Origin: Pleodorina starrii
Lineage: Eukaryota; Chlorophyta; Chlorophyceae; Chlamydomonadales; Volvocaceae
Assembly: GCA_030267565.1 (NCBI GenBank)
Contig: BRXU01000027.1
Coordinates: forward strand, 543,001-607,000
Direction of reading: 5' to 3'
DNA length: 64,000 nt
Shown: in pieces, positions 15,012 to 25,437 of the stretch
Layout of the letters: every line of letters starts with the position of its first letter
Numbering within the stretch: the first letter of the stretch is position 1
Translations under genes and position numbers: made by a program
Notes under the pieces: model-generated
Told to the model about the DNA's origin: nothing
Database searches by the model: none
Seen by the model: the letters and a program-made list of their open reading frames with translations, nothing else

Positions 15012-18000
15012 ATGTCGGCAGTGCTCGGAGCAGGGAAGGGCAAAGCCCCAACGGGCGGACTCCTGCCCGTAAATGGAGGATCCCAGCAAACCAAGAAGCT
15101 TGTGATCAAGCCTCTCAAGGGTGAGGCATTGAATCCAGCCGGGTATGCGCTGCTGGCGTCCTCGTCGCGCTCGAACCCCGCGATGGCTCCCCGGGTGCGT
15201 GCCGCAGTAAAGCCCGAGCTTCCGGCCAACTTTGAGGAGGCCACATGGAGCAAGCTCCACGACTGCATCCAGGCGGTGCACTGCAAGCGGCCCGTCTCCT
15301 GCAGCCTGGAGGAACTGTACACGGTGGGTGGGGGGAGGGGCTGTACACGGGGGCAGGAGAGGCCCCGCGGGACGCAGGCAGGAGGAAGCGTGTTTCCCGG
15401 GCAACCCCGCCTCCGGCACCTGTCGTGACGTGGCTTGCCCTTGAACTCACGTCGAATTCCGTGCTGGATGTGAGCTCCCCGCGCCTTGCTGTCCCGTGTG
15501 CCTCCCCACAGGCGGTCCAGGACATGTGCATGCACAAGATGGCGGACAAGCTGTACAGCCGTCTGCAGCAGGTGGGGACAGGCGGGTGCTGCCCGCTGTG
15601 ACAGAGGTGGTGGTAGGGGGGAAGGGACGGGTAGCGCGGGGAGTCACACGGATTCGCTGCTTCCCGGCGGCTGCTGGCGCAGCAACATGTTGGCCCCGCC
15701 AGCCCGTGGAGCCAAAAGGCAGACTGGATGGATGGACCCGGGGTCTGTTCGCGGGGGGGATCACGCCCTCGGCGCTCACGTCCGCTTCCTTAACCCGCTG
15801 CGGTCTCCACCAACCCAATCCAATCCATCCCATACCAGTACCTCTTCCTCGCCGGAACCTCGCCGGTACCATCACTACGGTACCATCACTACGGTACCCC
15901 GCCGCCCGCCGACCCCTCCCGCCACCCCCAACCGCCACCCCCACCCCCTCCCCCCCTCAGGAGTGCGACTCCCACATCTCCGCGCACGTGTCCTCCCTGG
16001 CTGACTGCCTCTCCCTGGAGTCGATGTCCTTCCTGGACCGGGTGGATGCCGTGTGGCAGGACCACTGCTCCCAGATGCTCATGACGCGCCAGATCTTCCT
16101 CTACCTGGACCGCACACACGTGCTGCAGCTCAGCAGCAGCGCCACGCCCGTAAAGTCGATCTTTGATATGGGGCTGGCGCTGTTCAGGGGCCACCTAGCG
16201 GCGCGGCCGGAGGTGGGCCCGGGGGTGGTCGCTGGTCGGGGGATGAGGATGAGACGGGTCACTGGCCGGGAGGGGCGTCGTGCGGTGCGGTGCGGAGCGA
16301 GGGGAGGGACGGGAACACGGGGTGGAGGGGGGAGGCGAGAGGCGGCTGGGGTGTCACGGCTGTTATGCATCCGGGCGAGGGCGCGTGCGGGCGGTTATGG
16401 TTTCTGAGCTGCTCATGGGGCGTCGGCTCTGGGGCTGGTTAACTGGGACGTGCCGTGGTGCCTGGGCGCTAGAGGAGGGCATTGATGGGCGGGGGGGCGG
16501 GGGCGGGGTTCCGGGCCGTGCATCGGCCCTCACGGACGGGAGTTGGCGGCGCCGTCGGGAGAGGGGGTGGCCGGGATGGGGAGTGGTTGGCGAGTGCGTG
16601 TGGATGAAGCTGCTCCGGTGGGCTTACGCGCTGCAGCGCTGGTGTGCTCCAAAGCGCTGGTGTGCACGGCGAGCGGCGGAATCGCCATGACTTGAATGCA
16701 CTGCTGAGGGCGAGGGCAAGCACGTGGAAGGAGAAGAGGCGTCCAGTATACATCATCGTCATTTTTCCTCGTCCTACCGCGATCCGCCCGCCCGGCCGGC
16801 CTCCCTCCCAGATCAAGCACCGCACTGTGGAGGGGCTCCTGGAGCTCATCGAGAGGGAGCGCTGCGGCGAGGCGGTGAATCGTCCGCTGCTCAAGGGGCT
16901 GCTGCGCATGCTGAGCTCGCTGGGCATCTACGCGGACGCCTTCCACGAGCCGTTCATGAGGGTGCGGTCGCGGCGGGCGGCAGGGCCGCGAGCGACCCGC
17001 GGGTCGGTGTGGGTCCGGTGACCCCGGTGTGTGGACTTGGGAGGGATGGGGGCTGGAAGCGCAGCCCTGGCGCCTATCGTTGATGGAGGGGGCCTCTGCG
17101 CTGCGGGCCTTGTTGCGGGCCTTATTTGTGCGCCACTGCTGCTCTCCTTAGCTGAACAACACCGTGTTGGTTGAATTGGGGCGTTGGGCCCTCCCTGTGC
17201 CCTCCGTTTCGTTTCTGCTCCTTACCGTATCCTTGAGATGACAGGCCAGCACTCAGTTCTACCGGGCCGAGGGGGAGAGGCTGGTGGCGGAGCTGGATGT
17301 CCCGGCCTACCTGCGCCACTGCGAGGTGAGGGAGGGCCGAGAGAGCGTTGAGGGGAGGTGCGGTGGCGGCGAGGGGCGTTGGGGGCGTGACGGGGGCGGG
17401 GCTGGATGAAGGACAGAGCAGGGATCAGAGGGGCAGGTCGGCGTTTCCGCTGCACGTCTTTGGTCGGTCTCGGCCTCTCTCACGGAATGGTTTGACTGCT
17501 CCCCGATACGGCGATGAAGGTGGACCCGCCGTGAAAGGCCCGAACACACGCCGTGGGGTTACACGGTCAGAAGGAGGAAGCGGACCCAAGTGGACGCAAA
17601 GCAAGCCAAGCGGGCGGGCCGCCGCCAGGGCGGCCTCTTCCCCCCCCCCCGACACGCTGCCTTACGTGAACTACTCCAACACCAGTCCGTTTGGGGCGCC
17701 GTCATGGTTGGTGTTCGGCGCAGCCACTGGTCGTCTACACCTGGTCCCCGCCCCGCCCCTCCTCTTCGCACACTCGAACAACTCCCCTCCCCCACATCCC
17801 ATCCCAACCCATTCCATGTTTCCATCGCTGCGGTCTCTTCTCTATCACGGTATCCCCACGTCCTCAGACTCGGCTATCCGAGGAGTACGAGCGCAGCTCC
17901 GAGTACCTGGACCCCTCCTCCCGGCGGCCGCTGATCAGCGCGGTGGAAGCACAGCTGGTGGGCCGCCACACGGGCCCCCTCCTGGAGCGGGGCCTGGGGC

Positions 18001-20799
18001 CGCTGCTGGACGGCCACCGCTTGGCCGACCTGGGCCGCCTGTACGGACTGCTGAGCCGGGTGGCCGCCGCAGACTGCCTGCGGCTGGCGTTCCGGGAGCA
18101 CGTGCGGACCACGGGGCTGGCGCTGGTCAAGGACGAGGAGAAGGTGCGCTGGGAGGGGTTGTGGGGGGTCGGGTAGGAGGGCTGGCCAAAGGGAGACGCG
18201 GGTGGCGGGGAACCGCCCCTCCCCTTCCTTGCCCGCGCCCCGCTCCACCCCGCCCTGCCCGGCTCGTGCGCCCCCTCCGGCCCCCTCCGCATCTCCCCAT
18301 CAGGACAAGGAGATGGTGGAGCGGCTGCTGGACCTCAAGGCGCGTCTGGACGAGGTGGTGGCCTCCGCATTCGGCCGCACAGAGCCCTTCCTCGCCACGC
18401 TGAGGGAGTCGTTCGAGTACTTCATCAACCAGAGAGCCAACAAGCCGGCGGAGCTCATAGCGAAGTTCATAGACGCGCGGCTGCGGGCGGGCGGCCGCGG
18501 CGCGGGCGCGATGGTGGGGTCGTCGACGGCGGTGGGAGGCGGCGGCGGCGGCGCCGCCGGAGGGGTCGGTGGCGGCGGCGGCGGCAGCGAGGAGGAGCTG
18601 GAGGCTGCGCTGGACCGGGCGCTGACGCTGTTCAGGTGGGGGGGGGGCGCCAGGTGTGGCATCAGCATATTTAGGTGGCTACTAACGCCTTTCCACGCTG
18701 CTGCTCCTGGTTACCCTGGTCACCGTCCATCCGGTCTACGCCCTCAGTCGCTGTCGCCATGGACCCATGGCGGTGTTCCGAAGACTGCTAGAGACCGCTT
18801 TAGAGCGCCTCTGTATGGCAGCTCGTATGTCAGTTTGTCCCCCGAGACTGATCTTCCCTACCCCGCCCTGCACTCTGGCGACGTCGAGCTCGGCGCACCG
18901 CGCCCCGCGCCCGGCCGCCCTCCCCCCTTCTAGTCCCAAGTCACCAACCTTCCTCCACACCCCTCCCCCCCCCACCCCGGCCTTCACCCCCCCCCTTGTT
19001 TGCAGGTTCATCCAGGGCAAGGACGTGTTCGAGGCCTTTTACAAGAAGGACCTCGCAAAGCGCCTGCTGCTGGGGCGCAGCGCGAGCGTCGACGCGGAAA
19101 AAGCCATGATTGCCAAACTCAAGGTGAGCCTCCCAGGGGGGGCATGGACCGGCCTCTCGCGGCTTGTTTGGGCGGGCTGGTGCTTCGGAGCCGCCTCCGC
19201 TGCCGCCGGGTACCGCCGTAATCGCGCGGGTGAAGCTGCAGCGGGAGGCTGCCCCCTCTCCCCACACGTCCCGTCGCACTCTTTTCTTCCCAACTATGCT
19301 ACCGCGCATTACCAACACCCTCCTCTCTGCCATACATTCTCCACACTCCCCGCTCGCCCGCCCAGGGCCCGCCTTTCCGCCCCTCCCAGTCCCGCACCCA
19401 CCCACCCACCCGATCACCCTTGCATCGGTGGGTGGGTGGGTGCGTAGGCCGGATGTCACCTTATCTCTCCCTTCTCCCCCCTTCGACTTACACCTAGATA
19501 CCCGCCCTCCCCCTCCCTCTCCCTCTCCCCCTCCCCCTCCCTACCCCCCCGTCCCCCCCCCCAGGTGGAGTGCGGCAGCCAGTTCACCGCCAAGCTGGAG
19601 GGCATGTTCAAGGACGTGGAGCTCAGCGATGACGTCATGGCGGCGTTCAGGGCCTCAGCAGCGGCGGCGGGGCTGCCCCCGGGGGTGGATGTCACGGTGT
19701 CGGTGCTCACGTCAGGCTACTGGCCCACATACCCCGTGCTCGAGGTCAAACTGCCGGAGGTGAGCCCGGCCGCCGCCGCCGCCTCTTGCGGCCGCCGATC
19801 TTGCGGCCTTCTCTCTTGTGGGGAAGAGGGGCCGGGTGAGGAGAAAACGGTGGCGCGGCAGGGGATGGCGCCCGCAGTGGTGCTACGCCGCCTCCGCCCT
19901 CGCCGGGGCAGCTGCCGGCGCTCGGGCGTGGTAAGGGGTCATGCTGACCCGTTCGCCGACGCACGCTCGCGGGTGCCTCTGCGACTCCCGCGCCGCTGCC
20001 ATGCGCCCTTATTGGCTGCTGACGTGGCCCTGGGGGCCCATGGGCTAAGGCCCACACCCCACCGGGTCGGGCCTGGCCGCTGGCTGGCTGACATGCACCG
20101 CTTCCCGTGATGAGACCTCCCACACCGCCGCCCTCCGCCCCCCCCCCTGGCCCCTCCCCTCCTGGTGCCCCCAGACCCTGGACCGGGCCTCCACGGTGTT
20201 CCGGGACTTCTATCTGTCCAAGTACTCGGGGCGGCGGCTGGTGTGGCAGCACAGCCTGGGCTCCTGCGTGCTGCGGGCGGCCTTCCCGCGGGGCCTCAAG
20301 GAGCTGTCCGTCAGCTCATTCCAGGTGAGGTGGCCGGGCGGATGGGGGGCGGAGCGGGGTGTGCGTAACGAGACGTGACGTGCCTGGGGTTGACGTGCGC
20401 GTCCCCCGGTCCTCGGCGCGCGTCGTCAACACTATCGGTTCCCCCCCCCCCCACACCCGAGTGACCCAATCCCCCTCCCTTCCCACCGCAGGCCGCCGTG
20501 CTGCTGCTATTCAACGACGTGGACACGTTGTCGTACAAGGAGATCGCTGCCGGCTGCGGGTTGGAGGAGAAGGAACTGAAGCGCACCCTGCAGAGCCTGG
20601 CGTGCGGCAAGGTGCGTGCGTGCGTGCTGGCATGGGCCGGGCGGGGAGGGGGATGGCCACCGGTGTGGGTGCGGCCTTGAGGTTGCGAGCCATTGTGGTG
20701 GGTGCTCAGACAGGCGGCGTCGGAACGACACAGTCGCTAGGAGGTGGCGGTGGTGGTACCGTAGTGGGCCGGTCGTGTGCGTGGCCGAGTACCGAGGCT

Positions 20800-20840
<41 letters not shown>

Positions 20841-21964
20841 ATCGCTGGCTGGCTGGCTGCCCCTGCTGCCGCTGACCTGGTGCTGGTGCTGGTTCGGGTG
20901 CTGCGCAGGTGCGGGTACTGACCAAGGACCCCAAGGGCCGCGACGTGGGCGACACGGACTCGTTCTCCTTCAACGCCGCCTTCTCGGAGAAGCTCTTCCG
21001 CATCAAGATCAACTCCATTCAGATGAAGGAGACGGAGGAGGAGAACAAAAAGACCAACGAGCAGGTGCGTCCTGGTGTGGGTGTGTGTGTGGTGGGGGGA
21101 GGGAGGTAAGGCCTACGTGCTCTGGGAGGAGGGGGGGTCCGGGCTCAGCGGCGGGGTGCGGGACAGGAAGACGCCGCAAGAGCTCTACCTCCTCCGCACC
21201 GCCGGGGTGGTGAGCTGGGCCGTCCCCTCCCCAACGTCAGCCGTCTTGCTGCCTGGGCCCTCCCTCCCTCCCTTCCGCTGCGCCGCATCGCACAGCGCTA
21301 CTGCCGCTGCGTCTGCTGCCCATGCCGCCGCTGCGCCCGATCGCCCTTCCCACCGCTTGGCCCACCGCCACCCAAACCCGCCGCTGCCCCCGCAGGTGCT
21401 TCAAGACCGGCAGTACCAGATCGACGCTGCCCTGGTGCGCATCATGAAGACGCGCAAGACGCTGAGCCACAAGCTGCTGGTGGCGGAGGCGCTGCAGCAG
21501 CTCAAGTTTCCGCTCAAGGCGGCGGACCTCAAGAAGCGCATCGAGTCGCTCATCGACCGCGAGTACATGGCCCGCGACCCGAGCGACGCAAACGTAAGGG
21601 GGGCGAGAGGGGCGGACGGGCAGGGGGAGGGGGAGGGCGGGCGCGTCGTATCGCAGAGTGTTTGCAGTGCTACAGTGCGCTGCGGCGGCCTGTAATTTGG
21701 GGCTTGGTTGTATTGCTCCGCATGTGCGACCGTCCTCGTGTCAGGGCAGCGAGCGCGTCTCGCTGTTACCGGAGGAGCTGCAACGCGAGTGAATGCGCGT
21801 GTTTGCGCGTGGACCGCGGCTGGAAGGGGCCGTGAAGAGCTGGCGATAAGCATCCCCGCCCGCGCCCCCTACCGTCCCGCTTGCCTACCCGAACTGTTGC
21901 CTATCCGAACTCCTTTCGCCCGCGGCCTTTCCCTCCCGCGCAGGTGTACAACTACCTGGCGTAG
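15012..21964 (+). CDS. CUL4: Cullin-4, scaffold of CRL4 ubiquitin ligases
   Basis: Fourteen exons join in phase to 806 residues: 15012-15323, 15512-15571, 15961-16212, 16812-16961, 17245-17325, 17868-18143, 18304-18635, 19006-19123, 19565-19759, 20175-20324, 20492-20611, 20909-21064, 21396-21593 and 21944-21964. The [11 protein letters not shown]-terminal strip points to CUL4 rather than CUL1 or CUL3. The cullin-homology core is well kept ([53 protein letters not shown]). The neddylation motif LVRIMKTRK places the NEDD8 acceptor at about Lys752, and the protein ends with the canonical VYNYLA. CUL4 binds RBX1 and DDB1 with WD40 receptors and acts in nucleus and cytoplasm. An algal Gly/Ser-rich insertion of about 30 residues follows [10 protein letters not shown] in exon 7. 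Confidence 0.95.
20797..20859. repeat. (GGCT)n microsatellite
   Basis: About fifteen GGCT units, interrupted once by ATCG, lie in the CUL4 intron between exons 11 and 12, just ahead of the exon 12 acceptor region. Confidence 0.9.
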
Positions 21965-23203
21965 AGGGGCGAACAGGCCCAGCTGCGGTGGAGGAGGAGA
22001 GCTGGACTTGTGGACGCGCCACGGCCCCGCGCGGCCTGCAGGGCTGCGTGCAGCAGCAGCAGCAGCAGCAGCAGCAGCGGCACATATAGTGCGGACCGTC
22101 CAGGGCCAAGGGTTGGCGGGCAGGCTTTTTTTCCGCCGTGTGGGACGCCGGTTGTGAAGTCGCTGTACTGGAGGCGGAGGCGCTGAGGCACGGCCGCGAG
22201 GGCCCCGGCCTTTTGGCGAGTTGGGTCCGCAGGTTGGGCGGATATGCACACTGCAGCTGCGTGGGAATTTTTTGCGCTTACAGCGGCCGGAAGCTGGGCT
22301 GCCTGCGCTCCCGACGTATCGCCCTGCCGCCTTGCGAGGGCAAGGTGTAGCGAGCTAGAAGAGCAGAGGGCTAGGTTTTACGGACGCTTGCAAGGGATGG
22401 TGGGATGAGCAGGGAAGAGCATGGGCTTTAGGGGTAATGAGGAGAAGTTGGAGCAGTTCGCCGTTGTAGTGAGTTGCAGGGTGCGGTAGGTTGTCGCGTT
22501 TGCACTATCGCGAAGCAGCGCGAACGGGGCGTGTGTACCTGGTAGTCCGCTGTGACATTCGCAGTTCGAGTGTGGTCAAGGCTTCGGAGAAGTCATCTGG
22601 TGGGGCTGCCCTAGCGCATGCAGTGGGTGCAACCACCTTGCCATGTAACGTGTACACAGGTGGAAACCTCGAAACGCCGTGCCGAATGGCGCGGACACTC
22701 GACCAGGGGCCAGCCCTGGCCAGCTGGGGCTGTCACACTCCAGTCCAGGGTCGGAGGTGTGACATTGGCCGTCAACTCTTATCCAGGGGCTCCTCACCGA
22801 AGGGCAGTCTTTCAACCCCCGCCCAGGTCCCCCCGCACGTTCGGGCAGTCGGCTGACGGGGAACACGGATATGATGTAGTTGTGACAAGCTTCTAAGAGC
22901 TCGTAAGGTCTTAACGAGCCAGGAGGCTCATGGACCGCAAGATCAGGTGAGAGAAGCAACAGATCAGGGAGTGTGAAACCCGGGGGCTCATTTGCAAGTC
23001 GTAGAGTAGTAAAAAGTACGACAACCTCCAGAAACCAACCGCTCATGGGATCCCTATTGGTGCATTGGTGGGCGATTTGCAAATTGTACAGGAGCTGTTT
23101 ATGTGAAACATACATTCGCTGAATGAAACCTTCGCACATTTGAAATGATAGTTTGAACGGCTTAAGCCGTTTCCGACTTGTTACCGACTTCGGCACGGAC
23201 AAG
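21965..23203. other. CUL4 3' flank and ALG1 promoter region
   Basis: No coding frame with a recognisable product. A CAG triplet run lies at about 22050-22080. TGTAA at 22644-22648 is the first volvocine polyadenylation pentamer I see after the CUL4 stop, implying a 3' UTR of about 680 nt. The 300 bp before 23204 are A+T-richer and probably hold the ALG1 promoter. Confidence 0.5.
22644..22648 (+). terminator. Candidate CUL4 polyadenylation signal
   Basis: TGTAA 680 bp past the CUL4 stop, correctly oriented; no earlier copy was seen. Confidence 0.5.
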
Positions 23204-24598
23204 ATGGTCAAAGCATCGACAGCAGGGAATGCGAAGCATGTTCACTGGGTCATCGTGCTGGGGGATTTCGGTCGGAGCCCGCGCATGCAGTATCACACAG
23301 TGTCACTGAGCAGACAGCCCGCAACTGATGTACACGTGGTGGCCTACGCTGGATCAACACCGCTTGAGGAGCTGGTTTCGGCGAGCAACGTGCACATACA
23401 CAACGTCGCGGAGCTTCCGGGCTGGCTACGGCAGTTGCCTCGGTTAATATTCCTTGTCCTCAAGGTCCTGCACCAACTGATATCGTTGCTGTGGTTGATG
23501 CTGGTAGTGCTGCCATCGCCAGGGCACATCCTCCTGCAGAACCCACCAGCCATCCCGACCATGGTCGTCTGCTGGCTGGCGGCGAGGAGGCATCGTGCAA
23601 AGCTGGTCATTGACTGGCACAACTACGGATACACCATCCTCGCTCTCTCACAGGGCCAACGCCACCCCCTGGTGGCGTTGGCCCGCCGGTACGAGAGGTT
23701 CTGGGGCAGGCGCGGTGACGCCCACTTTTGCGTCACCAGAGCCATGCGCGACGACCTGCAGCGCAAATGGGGCCTTACCGCAACGGTGCTCCACGATCGT
23801 CCGCCGGCATTCTTCAAGCGCACGGCGCTGCCGGCGCTGCACACGCTCTTCCACAAGCTGGGACCCGCCCTGGAGCGGCCAACCTTTGACGACTTCCTCT
23901 CTCGCCGCACCAGCCAAGCCGCCGCGTCCGGCCGCACGCAGCAGGAGTCCGTGGAGCTCACGGTGGTGTCGGCCAAGCGGCCCGGCCAGACCGCCAGCCT
24001 GCGCCCCGACCGGCCCGCCGTGGTCGTCAGCAGCACCAGCTGGACCCCCGACGAGGACTTCTCCATCCTGCTTGACGCCGCCGTACGGTACGACCAGCTT
24101 GCCGCCAGCGGATCCTTCACGCCCGGCGAGGCGCTGCCGGAGCTGCTGCTGCTGATCACGGGCAAGGGCCCGCAGAAGGACATGTACCTGGCCCGCATAG
24201 CGTCCATGTCCTTTAAAAAGGTGGCCATCCGGGCGCTGTGGCTGGAGGCGGCCGACTACCCGCTGCTGCTGGGCGCCGCAGATGTGGGCGTGTCGCTGCA
24301 CGCGTCGTCGTCTGGGCTAGACCTCCCGATGAAGGTGGTGGACATGTACGGCAGCGGGTTGCCGGTATGCGCGTTGTCGTACAGCTGCATCGGCGAGCTG
24401 GTGACGCCTGGCGAGACGGGGTTGCTGTTTGCCAACGGGCAGGAGCTCGCGGAGCAGCTGGCGGGGCTCCTGAAGTGCTTCCCGGCTGCTCCCGGTGCGC
24501 AGCTGCGGGAGCTGCAGCGGAATGTGGCCAGCCGCGAGCAGGGGCTGCGGTGGGAGGAGAATTGGCGGCGGTTTGCGGCGCCGGTGCTGGGGTACTAG
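23204..24598 (+). CDS. ALG1: Chitobiosyldiphosphodolichol beta-mannosyltransferase (ALG1)
   Basis: A single uninterrupted frame of 464 residues. ALG1 transfers the first mannose from GDP-Man to GlcNAc2-PP-dolichol on the cytosolic face of the ER. It is a GT33, GT-B-fold enzyme: the N-terminal block VIVLGDFGRSPRMQYH (17-31), a hydrophobic anchor at about 81-103, LQNPPAIP (111-118) and KLVIDWHNYGY (133-143) are all typical, followed by ERFWGRRGDAHFCVT. The C-terminal nucleotide-sugar domain has SSTSWTPDEDF, LLITGKGPQKD, SGLDLPMKVVDMYGSGLPV and TGLLF. The length is close to that of other ALG1 proteins. Codons before ATG 23204 are open but contain no ATG. It is the only multidomain gene here with no intron, which is unusual beside its neighbours. 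Confidence 0.94.
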   Translation: MVKASTAGNAKHVHWVIVLGDFGRSPRMQYHTVSLSRQPATDVHVVAYAGSTPLEELVSASNVHIHNVAELPGWLRQLPRLIFLVLKVLHQLISLLWLMLVVLPSPGHILLQNPPAIPTMVVCWLAARRHRAKLVIDWHNYGYTILALSQGQRHPLVALARRYERFWGRRGDAHFCVTRAMRDDLQRKWGLTATVLHDRPPAFFKRTALPALHTLFHKLGPALERPTFDDFLSRRTSQAAASGRTQQESVELTVVSAKRPGQTASLRPDRPAVVVSSTSWTPDEDFSILLDAAVRYDQLAASGSFTPGEALPELLLLITGKGPQKDMYLARIASMSFKKVAIRALWLEAADYPLLLGAADVGVSLHASSSGLDLPMKVVDMYGSGLPVCALSYSCIGELVTPGETGLLFANGQELAEQLAGLLKCFPAAPGAQLRELQRNVASREQGLRWEENWRRFAAPVLGY

Positions 24599-25437
24599 AG
24601 CGATACCTGGGAAGGTGATAGGTAGGGAAACGTGCGATGCGGCTGCGCATGATCGCGTATGAACTTTAATGTATTGTGCTGCAGTTGGGACGCAGGTGGG
24701 GCTGTCCAACACGTGCGCTACCAGTTACGGCAACGTGGCGTGCGGTTGTGGGCCGGTGAGGTTGTGTTGCACCATGGTCACTGGCACGGTTGGAGAGGAG
24801 GACGCGTGCGTTCCGGATGCCGTATACAACGCCCGCGACGTTTGACCGCATGCTCCCTGGGGAAAGACCGTAGCTCCAAGAGGACGGCTTGTCGTGTGGC
24901 GAATTTCTGCTGCCTTATTCCTGTGCCAAGTTTGTGGAAGATGCAGTCGATGACGACGGCCAGCTGTACAGGGTAGATACAGGATAGGTATGTCCGTTCG
25001 TGGGCTGCGCCATCTGGCTGTAAATACGATCATAACATCATATTAATTGTGCCCACCCGAAGGTTCATTGCAATGGCCCCCACACAACGAACGCACTCCA
25101 TGCCTTACTTAGTCCGCTCCCGCTCGCTACCAAACGGCGTCGTCACGAAATGCGTGCCGCAGTCGGACTCTTCAAGCCTTAGCGCTTTCTGTCAAAGTAA
25201 GGTGATGCAGCTTAGTGAAGGAGGTCCAAGCGTCACGAAACGGCCGTGAGGTAGTCTGAGAACCCACCGTAGCGCACATGCAAGCATGCCCTTCGTCTCG
25301 CCAGCAATTAACGTCAGTCCTCCTTATCACGTGCCCCATGCTTCCTAGTCCAGCCTGCTGTCAACGTAGATCGAGAGTTTCAAATTGAAAATATGCAGTG
25401 TAGGTGCTCAACGTGCCATTATTGCGTTGTCAACTTC
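24599..25437. other. ALG1 3' UTR and convergent SAS-6 3' flank
   Basis: No gene. TGTAA at 25019-25023 probably ends ALG1, giving a 3' UTR of about 420 nt. The remainder should carry the 3' UTR of the minus-strand SAS-6 gene that ends at 25438. Confidence 0.5.
25019..25023 (+). terminator. Candidate ALG1 polyadenylation signal
   Basis: TGTAA in sense orientation about 420 bp past the ALG1 stop, followed by an A+T-rich stretch. Confidence 0.55.

Noticed and set aside
22050..22085. CAG triplet run after CUL4 as a polyglutamine exon
   Set aside because: It lies past the canonical cullin C-terminus (NYLA stop) and no frame links it to another exon.
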